64,000 nt of DNA from Flavobacterium sp. CF108 (GCF_900129795.1 NZ_FQWW01000005.1:372001-436000); one strand, 5' to 3'. Positions 48,797-60,480 are shown, numbered from the stretch's first letter. Made by a program: numbers and translations. The notes: generated from the sequence alone by a model not told the origin.

Positions 48797-49348
48797 TTAA
48801 TTCTTTTTAAAAGGTAATCCTAATTCAGCCAATAATGACTTTGCTTCCTTGTCTGTTTTTGCAGTAGTAACAAATGTAATATCCATTCCTGAGATTTTGT
48901 TTACTTTGTCAATATCAATTTCAGGGAAAATGATTTGCTCCAAAACTCCAAGATTGTAGTTACCTCTTCCGTCGAAACCAGTAGCTTTGATACCACCAAA
49001 ATCTCTAACGCGCGGTAAAGCAGAAGTAATAAGTCTATCTAAAAACTCATACATTCTTTCACCACGTAAAGTAACTTTTGCTCCAATAGGCATCCCTTTT
49101 CTCAATTTGAATGACGCAACGTCTTTCTTTGAAATTGTAGATACTGCTTTTTGTCCAGTGATCTTTGTTAACTCATCAACTGCATAGTCAATAAGTTTTT
49201 TATCAGATACAGCTGCACCAACTCCACGGCTCAAAACGATTTTTTCAAGTTTTGGAACTTGCATAACGTTTGTATATCCGAATTCTTCTTTAAGAGCAGA
49301 GATTACTCTACTCTTATATTCTTCTTTTAGTCTAGGTGTATATGCCAT
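48797..49348 (-). CDS. rplE: Ribosomal protein L5
   Basis: 183 aa. [41 protein letters not shown] and [20 protein letters not shown]. 5S rRNA binder. 2 bp after rplX. Confidence 0.98.
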   Translation of the reverse strand: MAYTPRLKEEYKSRVISALKEEFGYTNVMQVPKLEKIVLSRGVGAAVSDKKLIDYAVDELTKITGQKAVSTISKKDVASFKLRKGMPIGAKVTLRGERMYEFLDRLITSALPRVRDFGGIKATGFDGRGNYNLGVLEQIIFPEIDIDKVNKISGMDITFVTTAKTDKEAKSLLAELGLPFKKN

Positions 49349-49350
49349 TA

Positions 49351-49665
49351 CTATAGTACTTGATTAGATTTTTTTGAAAATCTTACTTTCTTATCTCCTT
49401 CTACTCTAATACCTACTCTAGTTGTTTCCTTAGTTTTAGGATCAATTAGTGAAATGTTAGAAATTTGAATAGAAGCCTCTTTCTTAACGATACCACCTTG
49501 AGGGTTTTTAGCACTTGGTTTTGTATGTTTCGAAACCATGTTTACACCTTCAACTATCGCTTTATTTTTCTCACGGTAAACACGTAAAACCTTACCTTCA
49601 GCACCTTTATGGTCTCCAGCAATAACTCTTACGATATCTCCTGATTTTATTTTTAGCTTTATCAT
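49351..49665 (-). CDS. rplX: Ribosomal protein L24
   Basis: 104 aa. KOW motif [21 protein letters not shown] and the [14 protein letters not shown] core. Early 50S assembly protein. Confidence 0.97.
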   Translation of the reverse strand: MIKLKIKSGDIVRVIAGDHKGAEGKVLRVYREKNKAIVEGVNMVSKHTKPSAKNPQGGIVKKEASIQISNISLIDPKTKETTRVGIRVEGDKKVRFSKKSNQVL

Positions 49666-49676
49666 CTTAAAACGAA

Positions 49677-50045
49677 TTAAAGCACTTCTGGTGCTAATGA
49701 TACAATTTTCATGAATTGTTTTTCACGAAGTTCTCTTGCTACCGGACCAAAAACACGAGTTCCTCTCATTTCCCCTGCAGCGTTCAAAAGAACACATGCA
49801 TTGTCATCGAAACGGATATAAGAACCATCAGCTCTTCTCACTTCTTTTTTGGTACGTACAACAACTGCAGTTGAAACAGCTCCTTTTTTAACGTTACCGT
49901 TAGGAGTTGCATCTTTAATAGATACTACAATCTTGTCACCAACAGAGGCATACCTTCTTTTGGTACCTCCTAAAACACGGATAGTTAAAACTTCTTTTGC
50001 TCCCGTGTTATCTGCTACTTTTAGTCTTGATTCCTGTTGTACCAT
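49677..50045 (-). CDS. rplN: Ribosomal protein L14
   Basis: 122 aa. [40 protein letters not shown] and [20 protein letters not shown]. 2 bp after rpsQ. Confidence 0.98.
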
Positions 50046-50047
50046 AA

Positions 50048-50308
50048 TTATTTAGCTCTTTCTAAGATTTCAACTAATCTCCAACATTTTGTTTTACTTA
50101 AAGGACGCGTTTCGCTAATTCTTACAGTATCTCCAATGTTACAGTCGTTTGTTTCGTCGTGTGCAACGTATTTCTTAGTTTTCAACACGAACTTACCGTA
50201 TAATGGGTGTTTTACTTTTCTTACTTCAGCAATAACAATAGATTTATCCATTTTATTCGAAGTAACAACACCTATTCTTTCTTTTCTTAAATTTCTTTTT
50301 TCTTCCAT
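50048..50308 (-). CDS. rpsQ: Ribosomal protein S17
   Basis: 86 aa OB-fold protein: [39 protein letters not shown] and [20 protein letters not shown]. Confidence 0.98.
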   Translation of the reverse strand: MEEKRNLRKERIGVVTSNKMDKSIVIAEVRKVKHPLYGKFVLKTKKYVAHDETNDCNIGDTVRISETRPLSKTKCWRLVEILERAK

Positions 50309-50325
50309 CTTTCAGCAGAATACAA

Positions 50326-50517
50326 TTATTGTAACTCTCTTTTAGTTAACTCTGTAGCCAATCTTGCAACTGTTCTTCTAACGCTTCTAATTTGAAGTGG
50401 GTTAGCAATTGGAGATATAGCGTGAGCCATTTTTAGGTCAGCATATACTTTCTTAGTTTGACTAAGCTTTTCTTGCAACTCCGCTGCAGAAAGATCTTTT
50501 ATTTCTGATTGTTTCAT
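50326..50517 (-). CDS. rpmC: Ribosomal protein L29
   Basis: 63 aa. MKQSEIKDLSAAELQEKLSQ helix and LQIRSVRRTVARLATEL. Lies at the exit tunnel next to L23. Confidence 0.97.
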   Translation of the reverse strand: MKQSEIKDLSAAELQEKLSQTKKVYADLKMAHAISPIANPLQIRSVRRTVARLATELTKRELQ

Positions 50518-50529
50518 AATAAATATAAA

Positions 50530-50955
50530 TTATGCTTCGAAATCTCTAGCAACGACGAATTTAGTTTTTACTGGAAGTTTCTGAGCCGCAAGACGTAAAG
50601 CCTCTTTTGCAACTGATAATGGAACTCCTCCAACTTCAAACATAATTCTTCCTGGTTTAACAACAGCAGCCCAATACTCAACTGCTCCTTTACCTTTACC
50701 CATACGTACTTCAAGAGGTTTCTTAGTAATAGGTTTGTCTGGAAATATTTTGATCCATAATTGTCCCTCTCTCTTCATGTAACGAGTTGCAGCAATACGC
50801 GCAGCTTCGATTTGACGAGAAGTTAAGAACATTCCATCTTCATGTACAGATTTAATACCAAACATTCCATTAGAAAGTTCATGCCCTCTTTGAGAGTTAC
50901 CTTTCATCTTACCTTTTTGTACCTTACGGTATTTTGTTCTTTTAGGCTGTAACAT
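50530..50955 (-). CDS. rplP: Ribosomal protein L16
   Basis: 141 aa. [40 protein letters not shown] and [20 protein letters not shown]. Confidence 0.98.
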   Translation of the reverse strand: MLQPKRTKYRKVQKGKMKGNSQRGHELSNGMFGIKSVHEDGMFLTSRQIEAARIAATRYMKREGQLWIKIFPDKPITKKPLEVRMGKGKGAVEYWAAVVKPGRIMFEVGGVPLSVAKEALRLAAQKLPVKTKFVVARDFEA

Positions 50956-50974
50956 TTTTCTTTAGTTTAAAAAT

Positions 50975-51733
50975 TTACTTTCTTTTACGAGCGTCCGGTT
51001 TTCCACCTTTATTAAAGTTAGATTTACCTCTAGGGGCATCTCCACCTTTACCACCGCCAGTACCAGATTGTTTTTTATCCATTCCAGCAAGTGGAGAAAG
51101 ATCTCTCTTTCCATAAACTTCACCTTTCATGATCCATACTTTGATACCCATTCTACCGTAAGTAGTGTGAGCTTCAGCCAAAGCATAGTCAATATCAGCT
51201 CTGAAAGTTGATAGAGGAATTCTACCTTCTTTGAAACCTTCTGAACGCGCCATCTCTGCACCATTCAAACGACCAGAAATCAAAACTTTGATACCTTCAG
51301 CGTTCATACGCATAGAAGCAGCAATAGCCATTTTGATTGCACGTCTGTAAGAAATACGGCTTTCGATTTGACGAGCGATGCTTGTCGCCACAAGATAAGC
51401 ATCTAACTCAGGTCTTTTAATTTCAAAGATGTTAATTTGAACCTCTTTGTCAGTAACTTTCTTAAGTTCTTCTTTTAACTTGTCTACCTCTTGTCCACCT
51501 TTTCCGATAATGATACCAGGTCTAGCAGTAGTGATAGTAACGGTTACAAGCTTCAAAGTTCTCTCGATGATTACTTTTGATACACTAGCTTTTGATAAAC
51601 GAGCGTGGATATACTTTCTGATTTTGTGATCTTCGGCAAGTTTATCACCGTAATCATTTCCACCATACCAGTTTGAGTCCCACCCTCTGATGATACCAAG
51701 TCTATTTCCAATTGGATTTGTCTTTTGTCCCAT
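50975..51733 (-). CDS. rpsC: Ribosomal protein S3
   Basis: 252 aa. KH domain with [18 protein letters not shown], and [20 protein letters not shown]. The C-terminal tail is a low-complexity Gly/Lys/Arg extension ([15 protein letters not shown]...) longer than in E. coli. Confidence 0.98.
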
Positions 51734-51738
51734 GCTGC

Positions 51739-52152
51739 TTAAGAATTGCTTTGTGTGTTATTGATAGCTCCAAGCACGATTGTTACGTGGTTAGAACGTT
51801 TTCTTATTCTGTGTGCACGACCTTGTGGAGCTGGACGAAGTCTTTTTAACATCATTCCACCATCTACTCTGATCTCTTTAACAAATAATCCAGCTTCTTC
51901 TAAATTACCTTCACTATTTTTTTGCTCCCAGTTATTGATTGCAGATAATAATAGTTTTTCTAATTTTCTTGAAGCTTCTTTAGAACTGAATCTTAAGATG
52001 TTAAGTGCTCTTTCTACCTTCTGACCTCTTACCAAGTCCGCTACTAAGCGCATTTTTCTAGGTGAAGTAGGGCAGTTATTCAATTTTGCGAAAGCAATAG
52101 ACTTATTAGCCTCTTTTCTCGCATCTGCTGTTTCTCTTTTACGAACTCCCAT
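51739..52152 (-). CDS. rplV: Ribosomal protein L22
   Basis: 137 aa. [20 protein letters not shown] and [20 protein letters not shown] (tunnel beta-hairpin). 6 bp after rpsS. Confidence 0.98.
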
Positions 52153-52158
52153 TGCTTC

Positions 52159-52437
52159 TTATTTTTTACCTTTATTTTTTGCTCCAGCATGACCTCTAAA
52201 AGATCTAGTTGGTGAAAACTCTCCTAATTTGTGACCTACCATGTTTTCTGTTACGTAAACTGGTACAAATTGACGACCGTTATGAACTGCGATAGTTTGT
52301 CCAACGAAATCCGGAGTAATCATAGAAGCTCTAGACCAAGTCTTTACTACACTATTTTTACCACTTTCTACGTTTTCCTGAACTTTCTTGTCTAATTTAT
52401 AATGAACGAAAGGTCCTTTTTTTAATGAACGTGCCAT
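52159..52437 (-). CDS. rpsS: Ribosomal protein S19
   Basis: 92 aa. [40 protein letters not shown] and [17 protein letters not shown]. Confidence 0.98.
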
Positions 52438-52443
52438 ATCTTA

Positions 52444-53268
52444 TTATTTCTTTCTACGTTCTACGATATACTTGTTACTCGGGTTTTTCTTAGAACGAGT
52501 TCTGTAACCTTTAGCTGGCAATCCGTTTCTTGAACGTGGGTGCCCTCCAGAAGAACGTCCTTCACCACCTCCCATAGGGTGATCAACTGGGTTCATCGCT
52601 ACTGGTCTAGTTCTAGGTCTTCTTCCTAACCATCTTGTTCTACCTGCTTTTCCAGACACAACTAATTGGTGGTCAGAATTAGAAACAGCTCCAATTGTAG
52701 CCGAACAAGTTAACAAGATCAATCTTGTTTCACCAGATGGCATTTTAATTGTTGCGTATTTCCCGTCTCTTGCCATTAACTGAGCAAAAGTTCCAGCTGA
52801 ACGAGCAATAACTGCTCCTTGTCCTGGACGTAACTCAATACAAGATATAACAGTTCCTAGAGGAATTCTGCTTAAAGGTAATGTATTACCAATTTCAGGT
52901 TGAGATTCTGGGCCAGAAACTAATTTCTGACCAACTTTCAATCCGTTTTGAGCAATAACATAAGTTTTCTCTCCATCAGCATAAGCTAATAAAGCGATAA
53001 ACGCAGTACGATTTGGATCGTATTCGATTGATTTCACTGTAGCCGGAATTCCGTCTTTAGTTCTTTTGAAATCAATAATACGATATCTCTGCTTGTGACC
53101 ACCACCCGTATAACGCATGGTCATCTTTCCTTGACTATTTCTACCTCCAGAGTTTTTTATCGGCGCTATCAAAGAGCGTTCCGGCTTATCAGTTGTAATG
53201 GCGTCATAACCATTCACAACTCTAAATCGCTGACCTGGGGTAATAGGTTTTAATTTTCTTACTGACAT
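52444..53268 (-). CDS. rplB: Ribosomal protein L2
   Basis: 274 aa. [20 protein letters not shown] near 43-62, [20 protein letters not shown] with the conserved peptidyl-transferase-proximal His, and a basic tail. Typical length. Confidence 0.98.
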   Translation of the reverse strand: MSVRKLKPITPGQRFRVVNGYDAITTDKPERSLIAPIKNSGGRNSQGKMTMRYTGGGHKQRYRIIDFKRTKDGIPATVKSIEYDPNRTAFIALLAYADGEKTYVIAQNGLKVGQKLVSGPESQPEIGNTLPLSRIPLGTVISCIELRPGQGAVIARSAGTFAQLMARDGKYATIKMPSGETRLILLTCSATIGAVSNSDHQLVVSGKAGRTRWLGRRPRTRPVAMNPVDHPMGGGEGRSSGGHPRSRNGLPAKGYRTRSKKNPSNKYIVERRKK

Positions 53269-53277
53269 TTTTCTATC

Positions 53278-53568
53278 TTAGATATTGTTGTAAAAATCAA
53301 TTGTTTCTCCTTCTTGTACTTGAACAATTGCTTTTTTAATTGCATTTGTCTTTCCACTGATTAAACCACTTTTAGTGTATTTAGTAGATCTATCTGGTCT
53401 CACATTCATTGTGTTAACTGAAACGATAGTCACTCCATAAGCAGCCTCAACAGCTTTCTTAATTTGAACTTTGTTTGCTTTTTTGTCAACAACGAATCCG
53501 AAGCGGTTTAGAACTTCACTTTCTTTGGTTACTTTTTCTGTTACTATAGGTCTAATTATGATACTCAT
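53278..53568 (-). CDS. rplW: Ribosomal protein L23
   Basis: 96 aa. IIIRPIVTEKVTKESEVLNR and FVVDKKANKVQIKKAVEAAY. Docking site for trigger factor and SRP on the ribosome. Confidence 0.98.
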   Translation of the reverse strand: MSIIIRPIVTEKVTKESEVLNRFGFVVDKKANKVQIKKAVEAAYGVTIVSVNTMNVRPDRSTKYTKSGLISGKTNAIKKAIVQVQEGETIDFYNNI

Positions 53569-53575
53569 ACTCCTA

Positions 53576-54205
53576 TTATTTGCTTAAATTTTCTTCGATT
53601 AACTCCAAAGAACCTTCTAAAAGCACTAAATTATTAGTGTTTAAAATAGCGTAAGTGCTTAATTCTGAGCTAGTTACGACATTAGAAGCCTTTAAATTGC
53701 GTGACGACAAATATACATTTTTATTTGACTCTCCCAACACAAATAGAGATTTTTTATTTTCTAACCCTAAAGCTTTCAAAACGTTAATGAAATTTTTAGT
53801 GTTTGGCGCATCAAAATTAAAGTCTTCAACAACGATAATATTTGATTCTTTTGCTTTGATTGAGAAAGCAGATTTTCTTGCCAATCTTTTTAAACCTTTA
53901 TTCAATTTAAACGAATAACTTCTTGGTCTTGGTCCGAAAATTGTTCCACCACCTTTAAACAATGGGTTTTTGATACTTCCCGCACGAGCTGTACCAGTTC
54001 CTTTTTGTTTTTTAATCTTACGTGTACTTCCTGTCACTTCAGCTCTTTCTTTAGCTTTGTGAGTTCCTTGTCTTTGATTAGCAAGATATTGCTTAACATC
54101 AAGGTATACAGCGTGATTGTTTGGTTCAATTGCGAATACTGAATCAGAAAGTTGAACTTTTCTTCCAGTATCTTTTCCGTTGAAATCTAATACTTTTACT
54201 TCCAT
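53576..54205 (-). CDS. rplD: Ribosomal protein L4
   Basis: 209 aa. [40 protein letters not shown] and [20 protein letters not shown]. Start overlaps the rplC stop by one base. L4 autoregulates the S10 operon in E. coli; here the S10 unit starts at rplC. Confidence 0.98.
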   Translation of the reverse strand: MEVKVLDFNGKDTGRKVQLSDSVFAIEPNNHAVYLDVKQYLANQRQGTHKAKERAEVTGSTRKIKKQKGTGTARAGSIKNPLFKGGGTIFGPRPRSYSFKLNKGLKRLARKSAFSIKAKESNIIVVEDFNFDAPNTKNFINVLKALGLENKKSLFVLGESNKNVYLSSRNLKASNVVTSSELSTYAILNTNNLVLLEGSLELIEENLSK

Positions 54206-54822
54206 TACTTCTGAATGATTACATAAGAGTTTTTATGTCCAGGAACACATCCTTTAATAACAAGCAGGTTCTTTTCAGCAACTACTTTTAAAACTCTAAG
54301 GTTTTGAACTTTTACATTGTCTCCTCCCATTCTTCCAGCCATACGCATTCCTTTGAACACTCTAGATGGATATGAAGAAGCTCCCACAGAACCTGGCGCT
54401 CTTAAACGGTTGTGTTGACCGTGAGTTGCTTGTCCAACACCACCAAATCCGTGACGTTTAACAACCCCTTGAAAACCTTTACCTTTAGACACACCTTGTA
54501 CATCTACAAATTCTCCTTCAGCAAAAATAGAAACATCAATAAGATCTCCTAATTTTTGTTCAGTTGCAAAATCTTGAAATTCAACGACTTTTTTCTTAGC
54601 AACAGTTCCAGCTTTTTTAAAGTGACCTAAAGCCGCTTTAGTGGAATGTTTCTCGTTTTTGTCATCGAAACCAAGTTGCAACGCTTCGTACCCGTCAACA
54701 CCTTTGGTTCTGACTTGGGTAACAACACACGGCCCAGCTTCGATTACTGTACAAGGAATGTTTTTCCCGTTTTCATCAAAAATGCTAGTCATGCCGATTT
54801 TTTTACCAATTAACCCAGACAT
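54205..54822 (-). CDS. rplC: Ribosomal protein L3
   Basis: 205 aa. [20 protein letters not shown] start and [20 protein letters not shown] near 125-144. First gene after the 403-bp gap, with its own promoter at 54892-54922. Confidence 0.98.
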   Translation of the reverse strand: MSGLIGKKIGMTSIFDENGKNIPCTVIEAGPCVVTQVRTKGVDGYEALQLGFDDKNEKHSTKAALGHFKKAGTVAKKKVVEFQDFATEQKLGDLIDVSIFAEGEFVDVQGVSKGKGFQGVVKRHGFGGVGQATHGQHNRLRAPGSVGASSYPSRVFKGMRMAGRMGGDNVKVQNLRVLKVVAEKNLLVIKGCVPGHKNSYVIIQK

Positions 54823-54891
54823 AAATATTAATTATTAATTACTAAAATTCCCTTCAATTTGAAAATAACAGAAATTTCCAAACAGGGAGTG

Positions 54892-54922
54892 CAAAAGTAT
54901 ACATTAAAATTGAATATACCAA
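54892..54922 (-). promoter_or_regulatory. Promoter of the rplC (S10) unit (TTG-N20-TACTTTTG)
   Basis: Minus strand: TTG at 54920-54922, 20 bases, TACTTTTG at 54892-54899. Expected start leaves a leader of about 60 bases before rplC. The same -10 sequence is used before rpsH. Confidence 0.72.
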
Positions 54923-55169
54923 ACAGTTACAAAAATTAAATCGCTCATAATCAAAATCCAACGATCAAACCCAGTATTCACAATACGCAATATGTTCTAA
55001 AAATATTTTTTCTTCTTTTTACCAACAGATATATTATTCTTAACAATTACTTCATCTACTAAAGAAAAAACCTCTTCACCAATGCAAAACAACAAGCATT
55101 TTAAACAAAATCACAATAATTCATTTCTTTTGACAAATTCATCATTTACCAAAAGCCGACTTTATACAA

Positions 55170-55201
55170 ACAAAAAAGCGAGACATTTCTGCCTCGCTTT
55201 T
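55170..55201 (-). terminator. Intrinsic terminator after rpsJ
   Basis: Arms AAAAGCGAG (55174-55182) and CTCGCTTTT (55193-55201) around a ten-base loop; the minus strand continues into a T run. It begins 24 bp after the rpsJ stop. Confidence 0.87.
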
Positions 55202-55225
55202 ATATATAAAATATAATAATAAAAA

Positions 55226-55531
55226 TTACACTTTTATCTCTACTTCAACCCCACTTGGCAATTCAAGTTTCATTAAAGCATCAATAGTTTTAGATGAAGA
55301 TGAATAAATATCAATCAATCTCTTGTATGACATTACTTCAAATTGCTCTCTCGCTTTTTTGTTAACGTGCGGAGAACGTAACACAGTGAAAAGTTTTTTG
55401 TGAGTTGGCAACGGGATTGGACCTGTTACAACTGCTCCAGTAGTTTTTACTGTTTTTACGATCTTTTCAGCAGATTTATCTACCAACATGTGATCGTAAG
55501 ATTTTAGTTTTATTCTGATTTTTTGACTCAT
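55226..55531 (-). CDS. rpsJ: Ribosomal protein S10 / NusE
   Basis: 101 aa. [40 protein letters not shown] and [18 protein letters not shown]. Also acts as NusE in antitermination. 11 bp after fusA and closed by a terminator, so it is expressed with the str genes. Confidence 0.98.
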
Positions 55532-55542
55532 TTTCTTAAGAA

Positions 55543-57699
55543 TTAAGCGTTACCTTTTGCTTTTTTAATTACAGCTTCTGAAATATTAGAAGGTGTTTCT
55601 GCATAGTGAGAAAACTCCATTGTTGAAGTTGCTCTACCAGAAGATAATGTTCTTAACGTTGTTACATATCCAAACATTTCTGATAAAGGCACATCAGCCT
55701 TAATAGTTTTAGCACCATTTCTGTCACCCATGTCATTAACCTGACCTCTACGACGGTTGATATCACCTACGATATCCCCCATGTTTTCTTCTGGTGTAAT
55801 AACTTCCATTTTCATGATTGGCTCAAGAATAATTGCTCCAGCAGCTTTAGCTACTTCTCTATAACCCATTCTAGCTGCTAATTCAAAAGAAAGAGCATCA
55901 GAATCGACAGGGTGGAAAGATCCGTCTGTCAAAGTTACTTTCAAACTATCCACTTGATAACCAGCCAAAGGACCAGTTTTCATAGCTTCACGGAAACCTT
56001 TTTCTACAGATGGAATATATTCTTTAGGAACGTTACCACCTTTTACTGCATTAATAAACTGCAATCCTACAGGAACTTTACCATCAACTTCTTCAGCTGG
56101 CTCAAGTGTAAATACGATATCACCAAATTTACCACGACCACCTGATTGTTTTTTATAAGTTTCTCTGTGTGTTGCAGATCTTGTAAACGCTTCTTTATAT
56201 TCAACTTGAGGCTCACCTTGGTTTACTTCAACTTTAAATTCACGTTTCATACGGTCTACTAAGATATCCAAGTGAAGCTCACCCATACCTGAGATAATAG
56301 TCTGCCCTGAAGCCTCATCTGTTCTAACAGTAAAAGTTGGATCTTCTTCAGCTAATTTAGCCAAAGCCATACCCATTTTATCAACGTCAGCTTTAGTTTT
56401 AGGTTCAATCGCAATACCAATTACCGGCGCAGGGAATTTCATAGACTCAAGAATAATTGGGTGTTTTTCATCACACAATGTATCTCCAGTTTTGATATCT
56501 TTAAATCCAACAGCAGCTCCAATATCTCCAGCCTCAATAAATTCGATTGGATTTTGCTTGTTAGCGTGCATTTGGTAAATACGAGAAATTCTTTCTTTAT
56601 TTCCTGAACGAGTGTTCAAAACGTAAGAACCAGCATCTAAACGACCAGAGTAAGCACGGAAGAAAGCTAAACGACCAACGAATGGGTCAGTAGCAATTTT
56701 AAATGCCAAAGCTGCGAACGGCTCTTTTACATCTGGCTTACGTAAAATTTTAGTTTGATCTTCTTCTAATAATTCAGCATCATCAGGATGAATTCCCTCG
56801 ATACCTTCCTTATCCATTGGAGAAGGTAAATATTTACAAACTGCATCTAACATGAATTGAACTCCTTTGTTTTTGAAAGAAGAACCAGCAATCATCGGGA
56901 TGATAGCCATATCCATAGTAGCAGCTCTTAAAGCGTTATTGATCTCTTCTTCTGTAATAGAGTTCTCATCTTCCATGAATTTCTCTAAAAGATTTTCATC
57001 ATAATCAGCAACTGCTTCAATAAGAATAGATCTGTATTCTTTAACCTCTGCAACCATATCAGCAGGGATTTCAACTATATCAAAAGTTGCCCCTTGAGTA
57101 GCATCATGCCAAATAATAGCTTGGTTTTTCACTAAATCTACTACACCTTTAAAATCATTCTCTTCACCAATTGGCAAAGTGATCGCAACAGCATTTGATT
57201 TTAACATATCACGAACTTGTTGACAAACTGCCAAAAAGTTAGATCCTTGACGGTCCATTTTATTTACGAATCCCATACGAGGAACTCTATATTGATCAGC
57301 AAGTCTCCAGTTAGTTTCTGATTGAGGCTCAACACCATCAACAGCACTAAACAAGAAAACTAATCCATCAAGTACACGTAAAGAACGGTTTACCTCTACA
57401 GTAAAGTCAACGTGCCCAGGAGTATCAATAATATTAAAGTGGTATGGTAATGACTCAGGCAAAAGCTTACCTTGTTCAGTTGGAAAATTCCACTCACAAG
57501 TTGTTGCAGCAGAAGTAATTGTAATACCTCTTTCTTGCTCTTGAGCCATCCAGTCCATTGTTGCAGCACCATCGTGCACCTCACCAATTTTGTGCGACTT
57601 TCCAGTATAAAAAAGGATACGCTCAGTAGTTGTTGTTTTACCAGCATCAATGTGAGCAGCAATTCCGATATTTCTTGTATATTTTAAATCTCTAGCCAT
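55543..57699 (-). CDS. fusA: Elongation factor G
   Basis: 718 aa. G1 [16 protein letters not shown] (16-31), G3 DTPGHVDF, G4 NKMD, then domains II-V ending with [20 protein letters not shown]. Translocation GTPase. Lies in the canonical rpsL-rpsG-fusA order; tuf is not adjacent. Confidence 0.98.
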   Translation of the reverse strand: MARDLKYTRNIGIAAHIDAGKTTTTERILFYTGKSHKIGEVHDGAATMDWMAQEQERGITITSAATTCEWNFPTEQGKLLPESLPYHFNIIDTPGHVDFTVEVNRSLRVLDGLVFLFSAVDGVEPQSETNWRLADQYRVPRMGFVNKMDRQGSNFLAVCQQVRDMLKSNAVAITLPIGEENDFKGVVDLVKNQAIIWHDATQGATFDIVEIPADMVAEVKEYRSILIEAVADYDENLLEKFMEDENSITEEEINNALRAATMDMAIIPMIAGSSFKNKGVQFMLDAVCKYLPSPMDKEGIEGIHPDDAELLEEDQTKILRKPDVKEPFAALAFKIATDPFVGRLAFFRAYSGRLDAGSYVLNTRSGNKERISRIYQMHANKQNPIEFIEAGDIGAAVGFKDIKTGDTLCDEKHPIILESMKFPAPVIGIAIEPKTKADVDKMGMALAKLAEEDPTFTVRTDEASGQTIISGMGELHLDILVDRMKREFKVEVNQGEPQVEYKEAFTRSATHRETYKKQSGGRGKFGDIVFTLEPAEEVDGKVPVGLQFINAVKGGNVPKEYIPSVEKGFREAMKTGPLAGYQVDSLKVTLTDGSFHPVDSDALSFELAARMGYREVAKAAGAIILEPIMKMEVITPEENMGDIVGDINRRRGQVNDMGDRNGAKTIKADVPLSEMFGYVTTLRTLSSGRATSTMEFSHYAETPSNISEAVIKKAKGNA

Positions 57700-57709
57700 T
57701 TCTTACGAA

Positions 57710-58186
57710 TTAAAATCTAAAGTGAGAGAATGCTTTGTTAGCTTCTGCCATTTTGTGAGTATCCATTCTTTTCTTAACCGCAGCACCTTCTTCTTTAGCA
57801 GCAGCTAAACATTCTGACGCTAAACGTTGTGCCATAGATTTTTCGTTTCTTCTTCTAGAATAAAGTATTAACCACTTCATTGCCATAGAAATTTTTCTGT
57901 CTGGACGAATTTGCATTGGAATTTGAAATGTAGCTCCACCAACTCTACGGCTACGTACTTCTACGTGAGGCATAACATTAGTTAAAGCATCTTTCCAAAT
58001 TTCTAATGAAGTTTTCTCTGAATCTTGCTTTTTAGTTTCAATGATATCAATTGCATCATAAAATACTTTGAAAGCTGTAGATTTCTTACCATCCCACATT
58101 AAGTTATTTACAAAACGCGTTACCAATTGGTCGTTAAACCTTGGATCCGGTAAAAGTGGTCTTTTCTTTGCCGCTCTTTTTCTCAT
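57710..58186 (-). CDS. rpsG: Ribosomal protein S7
   Basis: 158 aa. [39 protein letters not shown] loop ([20 protein letters not shown]). 30S head assembly protein, 23 bp after rpsL. Confidence 0.98.
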   Translation of the reverse strand: MRKRAAKKRPLLPDPRFNDQLVTRFVNNLMWDGKKSTAFKVFYDAIDIIETKKQDSEKTSLEIWKDALTNVMPHVEVRSRRVGGATFQIPMQIRPDRKISMAMKWLILYSRRRNEKSMAQRLASECLAAAKEEGAAVKKRMDTHKMAEANKAFSHFRF

Positions 58187-58209
58187 GTCTTTTTCTTAAA
58201 AGTTTTAAA

Positions 58210-58593
58210 TTACTTTTTTGCTTCTTTTGGGCGTTTAGCACCGTACTTAGATCTTCTTTGCGTTCTTCCTGCAACTCCTGACGTGTCAAGCGCTCCACGA
58301 ACGATATGATATCTAACACCTGGTAAATCTTTTACCCTTCCGCCTCTAACTAATACTATCGAGTGCTCTTGTAGATTGTGTCCTTCTCCAGGAATGTAAG
58401 CATTCACCTCATTACCATTTGTCAAACGTACACGCGCAACTTTACGCATTGCAGAGTTTGGTTTTTTTGGTGTAGTAGTGTAAACACGCGTACAAACCCC
58501 TCTTCTTTGAGGACAAGAATCTAAAGCAACCGATTTACTCTTCTTAGTTATCTGAGTTCTTCCTGTTCTTACTAATTGTTGAATTGTTGGCAT
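58210..58593 (-). CDS. rpsL: Ribosomal protein S12
   Basis: 127 aa. [40 protein letters not shown] (with the Lys associated with streptomycin sensitivity) and [20 protein letters not shown]. First gene of the str unit, with a consensus promoter 54 bases upstream. Confidence 0.98.
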
Positions 58594-58646
58594 AATTAAT
58601 ACTAAAAATTATTATGTTTATTAAATTCCCGCTTTTTACGGGGTTG

Positions 58647-58676
58647 CAAATGTATAAAATAATTTTCACTATACAA
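58647..58676 (-). promoter_or_regulatory. Promoter of the str unit (TTG-N19-TACATTTG)
   Basis: Minus strand: TTG at 58674-58676, exactly 19 bases, TACATTTG at 58647-58654. A full match to the Bacteroidota consensus in front of a highly expressed operon. A small CCCG/CGGG hairpin lies in the leader (around 58628-58643). Confidence 0.78.
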
Positions 58677-58776
58677 ACGTTAATCTATTAATTTTCAACA
58701 ACATTATTTATTAGTATGTTTTTACAAACAAACAATAGATATTTGCATACACTTTAATTAAATAAAACATTTTCAC

Positions 58777-60480
58777 TTGAAACAGTTTTTTAATACATTG
58801 TTTTTTTTGCTTATAAGCTTTTCTGCTTACACTCAAACCTTTCATCTGAAAATAAACGGATTAAATGAAGCTGAAAACAAAATTATCGACTCCTTAAATT
58901 ATACCACAGCTCACCCAAATATCAAATCCCTATTTGACGAAATAAAAAACACTTCTGAAAAACTTTCGAAAAAGGGCTTTCTTGACAATAAAATACTAGA
59001 AAACAACAGAATAAACGATAGTACATATACTGTAATTTTCAGTCTAAAAAACAGAATAAAAAGCATACATATATATATAGGTATAAATAATCATTTTTTT
59101 AATACTCCTAAAAATCAAAATGACTCCATAATTCTCCCTTATATTGAAATTGAAAATTATTTAAATGCAAAAATAATCCAAGCTGAAAAAGACGGTTTTG
59201 CACTAAGCAAAATTAAACTCGAAAATATTCGAAGAAAGAATTTGATAATTTATGCCGACTTAAATTTTAAATCCGAAAAAAAACGCAATGTAAATTCTAT
59301 TATTCTAAATTACGCGAATAGCAATTCTGGCGACTTTTTTCCGAAAGGTCACTTAAAACAGCTTAACAAAAAATACCTAAATAAAACATTTAATCAGGAA
59401 ATAACAAAACAGCTTTACGAAGACATTAATAATTTTGAGTTTGTTTCTCAAACAAAATACCCTGAAATACTTTTCACAAATGATTCTACCAAAATATACA
59501 CTTACGTAGAAAAAAGAAAAGCAAACACTTTTGACGGTTTTATTGGATTTTCAAATGACGAAAACAAAAAAGCAACTCTTAACGGATATCTTGACATTCT
59601 ATTAATCAACACACTTCATGCCGGAGAACAATTTTCATTATACTGGAAAAGTGATGGAAATCAACAAAAGACTTTTAGCACTAAACTCGAAATCCCATAC
59701 ATATTTAAATCACCACTCGGGATAAAGGCCCAATTAAACATATTCAAACAAGACAGTACTTTTCAAAACACAAAAACCGCTATCGATTTAGGTTATTATA
59801 TTAATTACAACTCCAAAGTATATCTGGGATATCAAGCTACAGAATCAAGCGACATCCAAAACACAAATAACTCAACTATTAGTGATTTCGACAATTCGTA
59901 TTTCACATCAACTTTCGAATATAAAAAAACAGATTACAACAATTATCTTATGCCTAAAAAAGCATTTTTAAACTTGGCAGCCGGCTATGGAAAAAGGAAC
60001 ACAAATAATGATTCGGAAACAGCAGGATCAAGCAAACAATTTTACATAAATTTAAATGCCGGCTATAATTTTGAGCTCAACAAAAAAAACTATATTAACA
60101 TAAATTCACAAAATTTTTACCTGCAAAGCAAGAACTATATTTCCAACGAATTATTCAGATTTGGCGGAATCAGGTCAATAAGAGGATTTTTAGAAAATAG
60201 TCTTCAGGCAAATTTCACAGCGTCCATTCTTACAGAGTACCGATATATCGTTTCATCAAACCTTTACATTAATTCAATCTTGGATTATGGAATATATCAA
60301 GACTTGACAAGTGTTTCAGACCCAAACAAGATAAAAAAATTAATAGGAATTGGAATTGGAACCTCAATACAAACCCCAAATGGATTAATAAATATTAATC
60401 TCACAAACGGAGGAAACAAAACACAGGAATTACAATTATATAACACTATCATAAACATATGTTATAATGTTAAATTTTGA
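58777..60480 (+). CDS. Omp85-superfamily outer-membrane protein (BamA/TamA-like)
   Basis: 567 aa, TTG start; a stop 18 bases upstream in frame excludes a longer form and no early ATG fits the signal peptide (MKQFFNTLFFLLISFSAYTQ). Residues about 20-230 look like POTRA-type alpha/beta repeats, and the C-terminal half is a beta-barrel with the Omp85 motif FRFGGIRSIRGF (460-471) and a terminal Phe (NVKF). Probable barrel assembly or small substrate translocation in the outer membrane. It is 84 bp before the SusC gene and transcribed the same way. It is shorter than BamA (about 800 aa), closer to TamA-sized members. Its role is unknown. Confidence 0.8.
   Translation: MKQFFNTLFFLLISFSAYTQTFHLKINGLNEAENKIIDSLNYTTAHPNIKSLFDEIKNTSEKLSKKGFLDNKILENNRINDSTYTVIFSLKNRIKSIHIYIGINNHFFNTPKNQNDSIILPYIEIENYLNAKIIQAEKDGFALSKIKLENIRRKNLIIYADLNFKSEKKRNVNSIILNYANSNSGDFFPKGHLKQLNKKYLNKTFNQEITKQLYEDINNFEFVSQTKYPEILFTNDSTKIYTYVEKRKANTFDGFIGFSNDENKKATLNGYLDILLINTLHAGEQFSLYWKSDGNQQKTFSTKLEIPYIFKSPLGIKAQLNIFKQDSTFQNTKTAIDLGYYINYNSKVYLGYQATESSDIQNTNNSTISDFDNSYFTSTFEYKKTDYNNYLMPKKAFLNLAAGYGKRNTNNDSETAGSSKQFYINLNAGYNFELNKKNYININSQNFYLQSKNYISNELFRFGGIRSIRGFLENSLQANFTASILTEYRYIVSSNLYINSILDYGIYQDLTSVSDPNKIKKLIGIGIGTSIQTPNGLININLTNGGNKTQELQLYNTIINICYNVKF

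Larger units (their letters stand above)
54823..55225 (-). other. 403-bp gap between rpsJ and rplC
   Basis: Holds the rpsJ terminator (55170-55201) and the rplC promoter (54892-54922), both minus strand. In between, a 31-32 codon minus-strand frame (54997-55095, TTG start, ending VGKKKKKYF) is open, but it lacks an ATG, a promoter match and a known family, so it is not called as a gene. No RNA gene was recognised. Confidence 0.7.

Noticed and set aside
55083..55214. Plus-strand frame of about 43 codons across the rpsJ terminator
   Set aside because: It runs through the hairpin arms and has a His/Asn/Lys-rich random composition.
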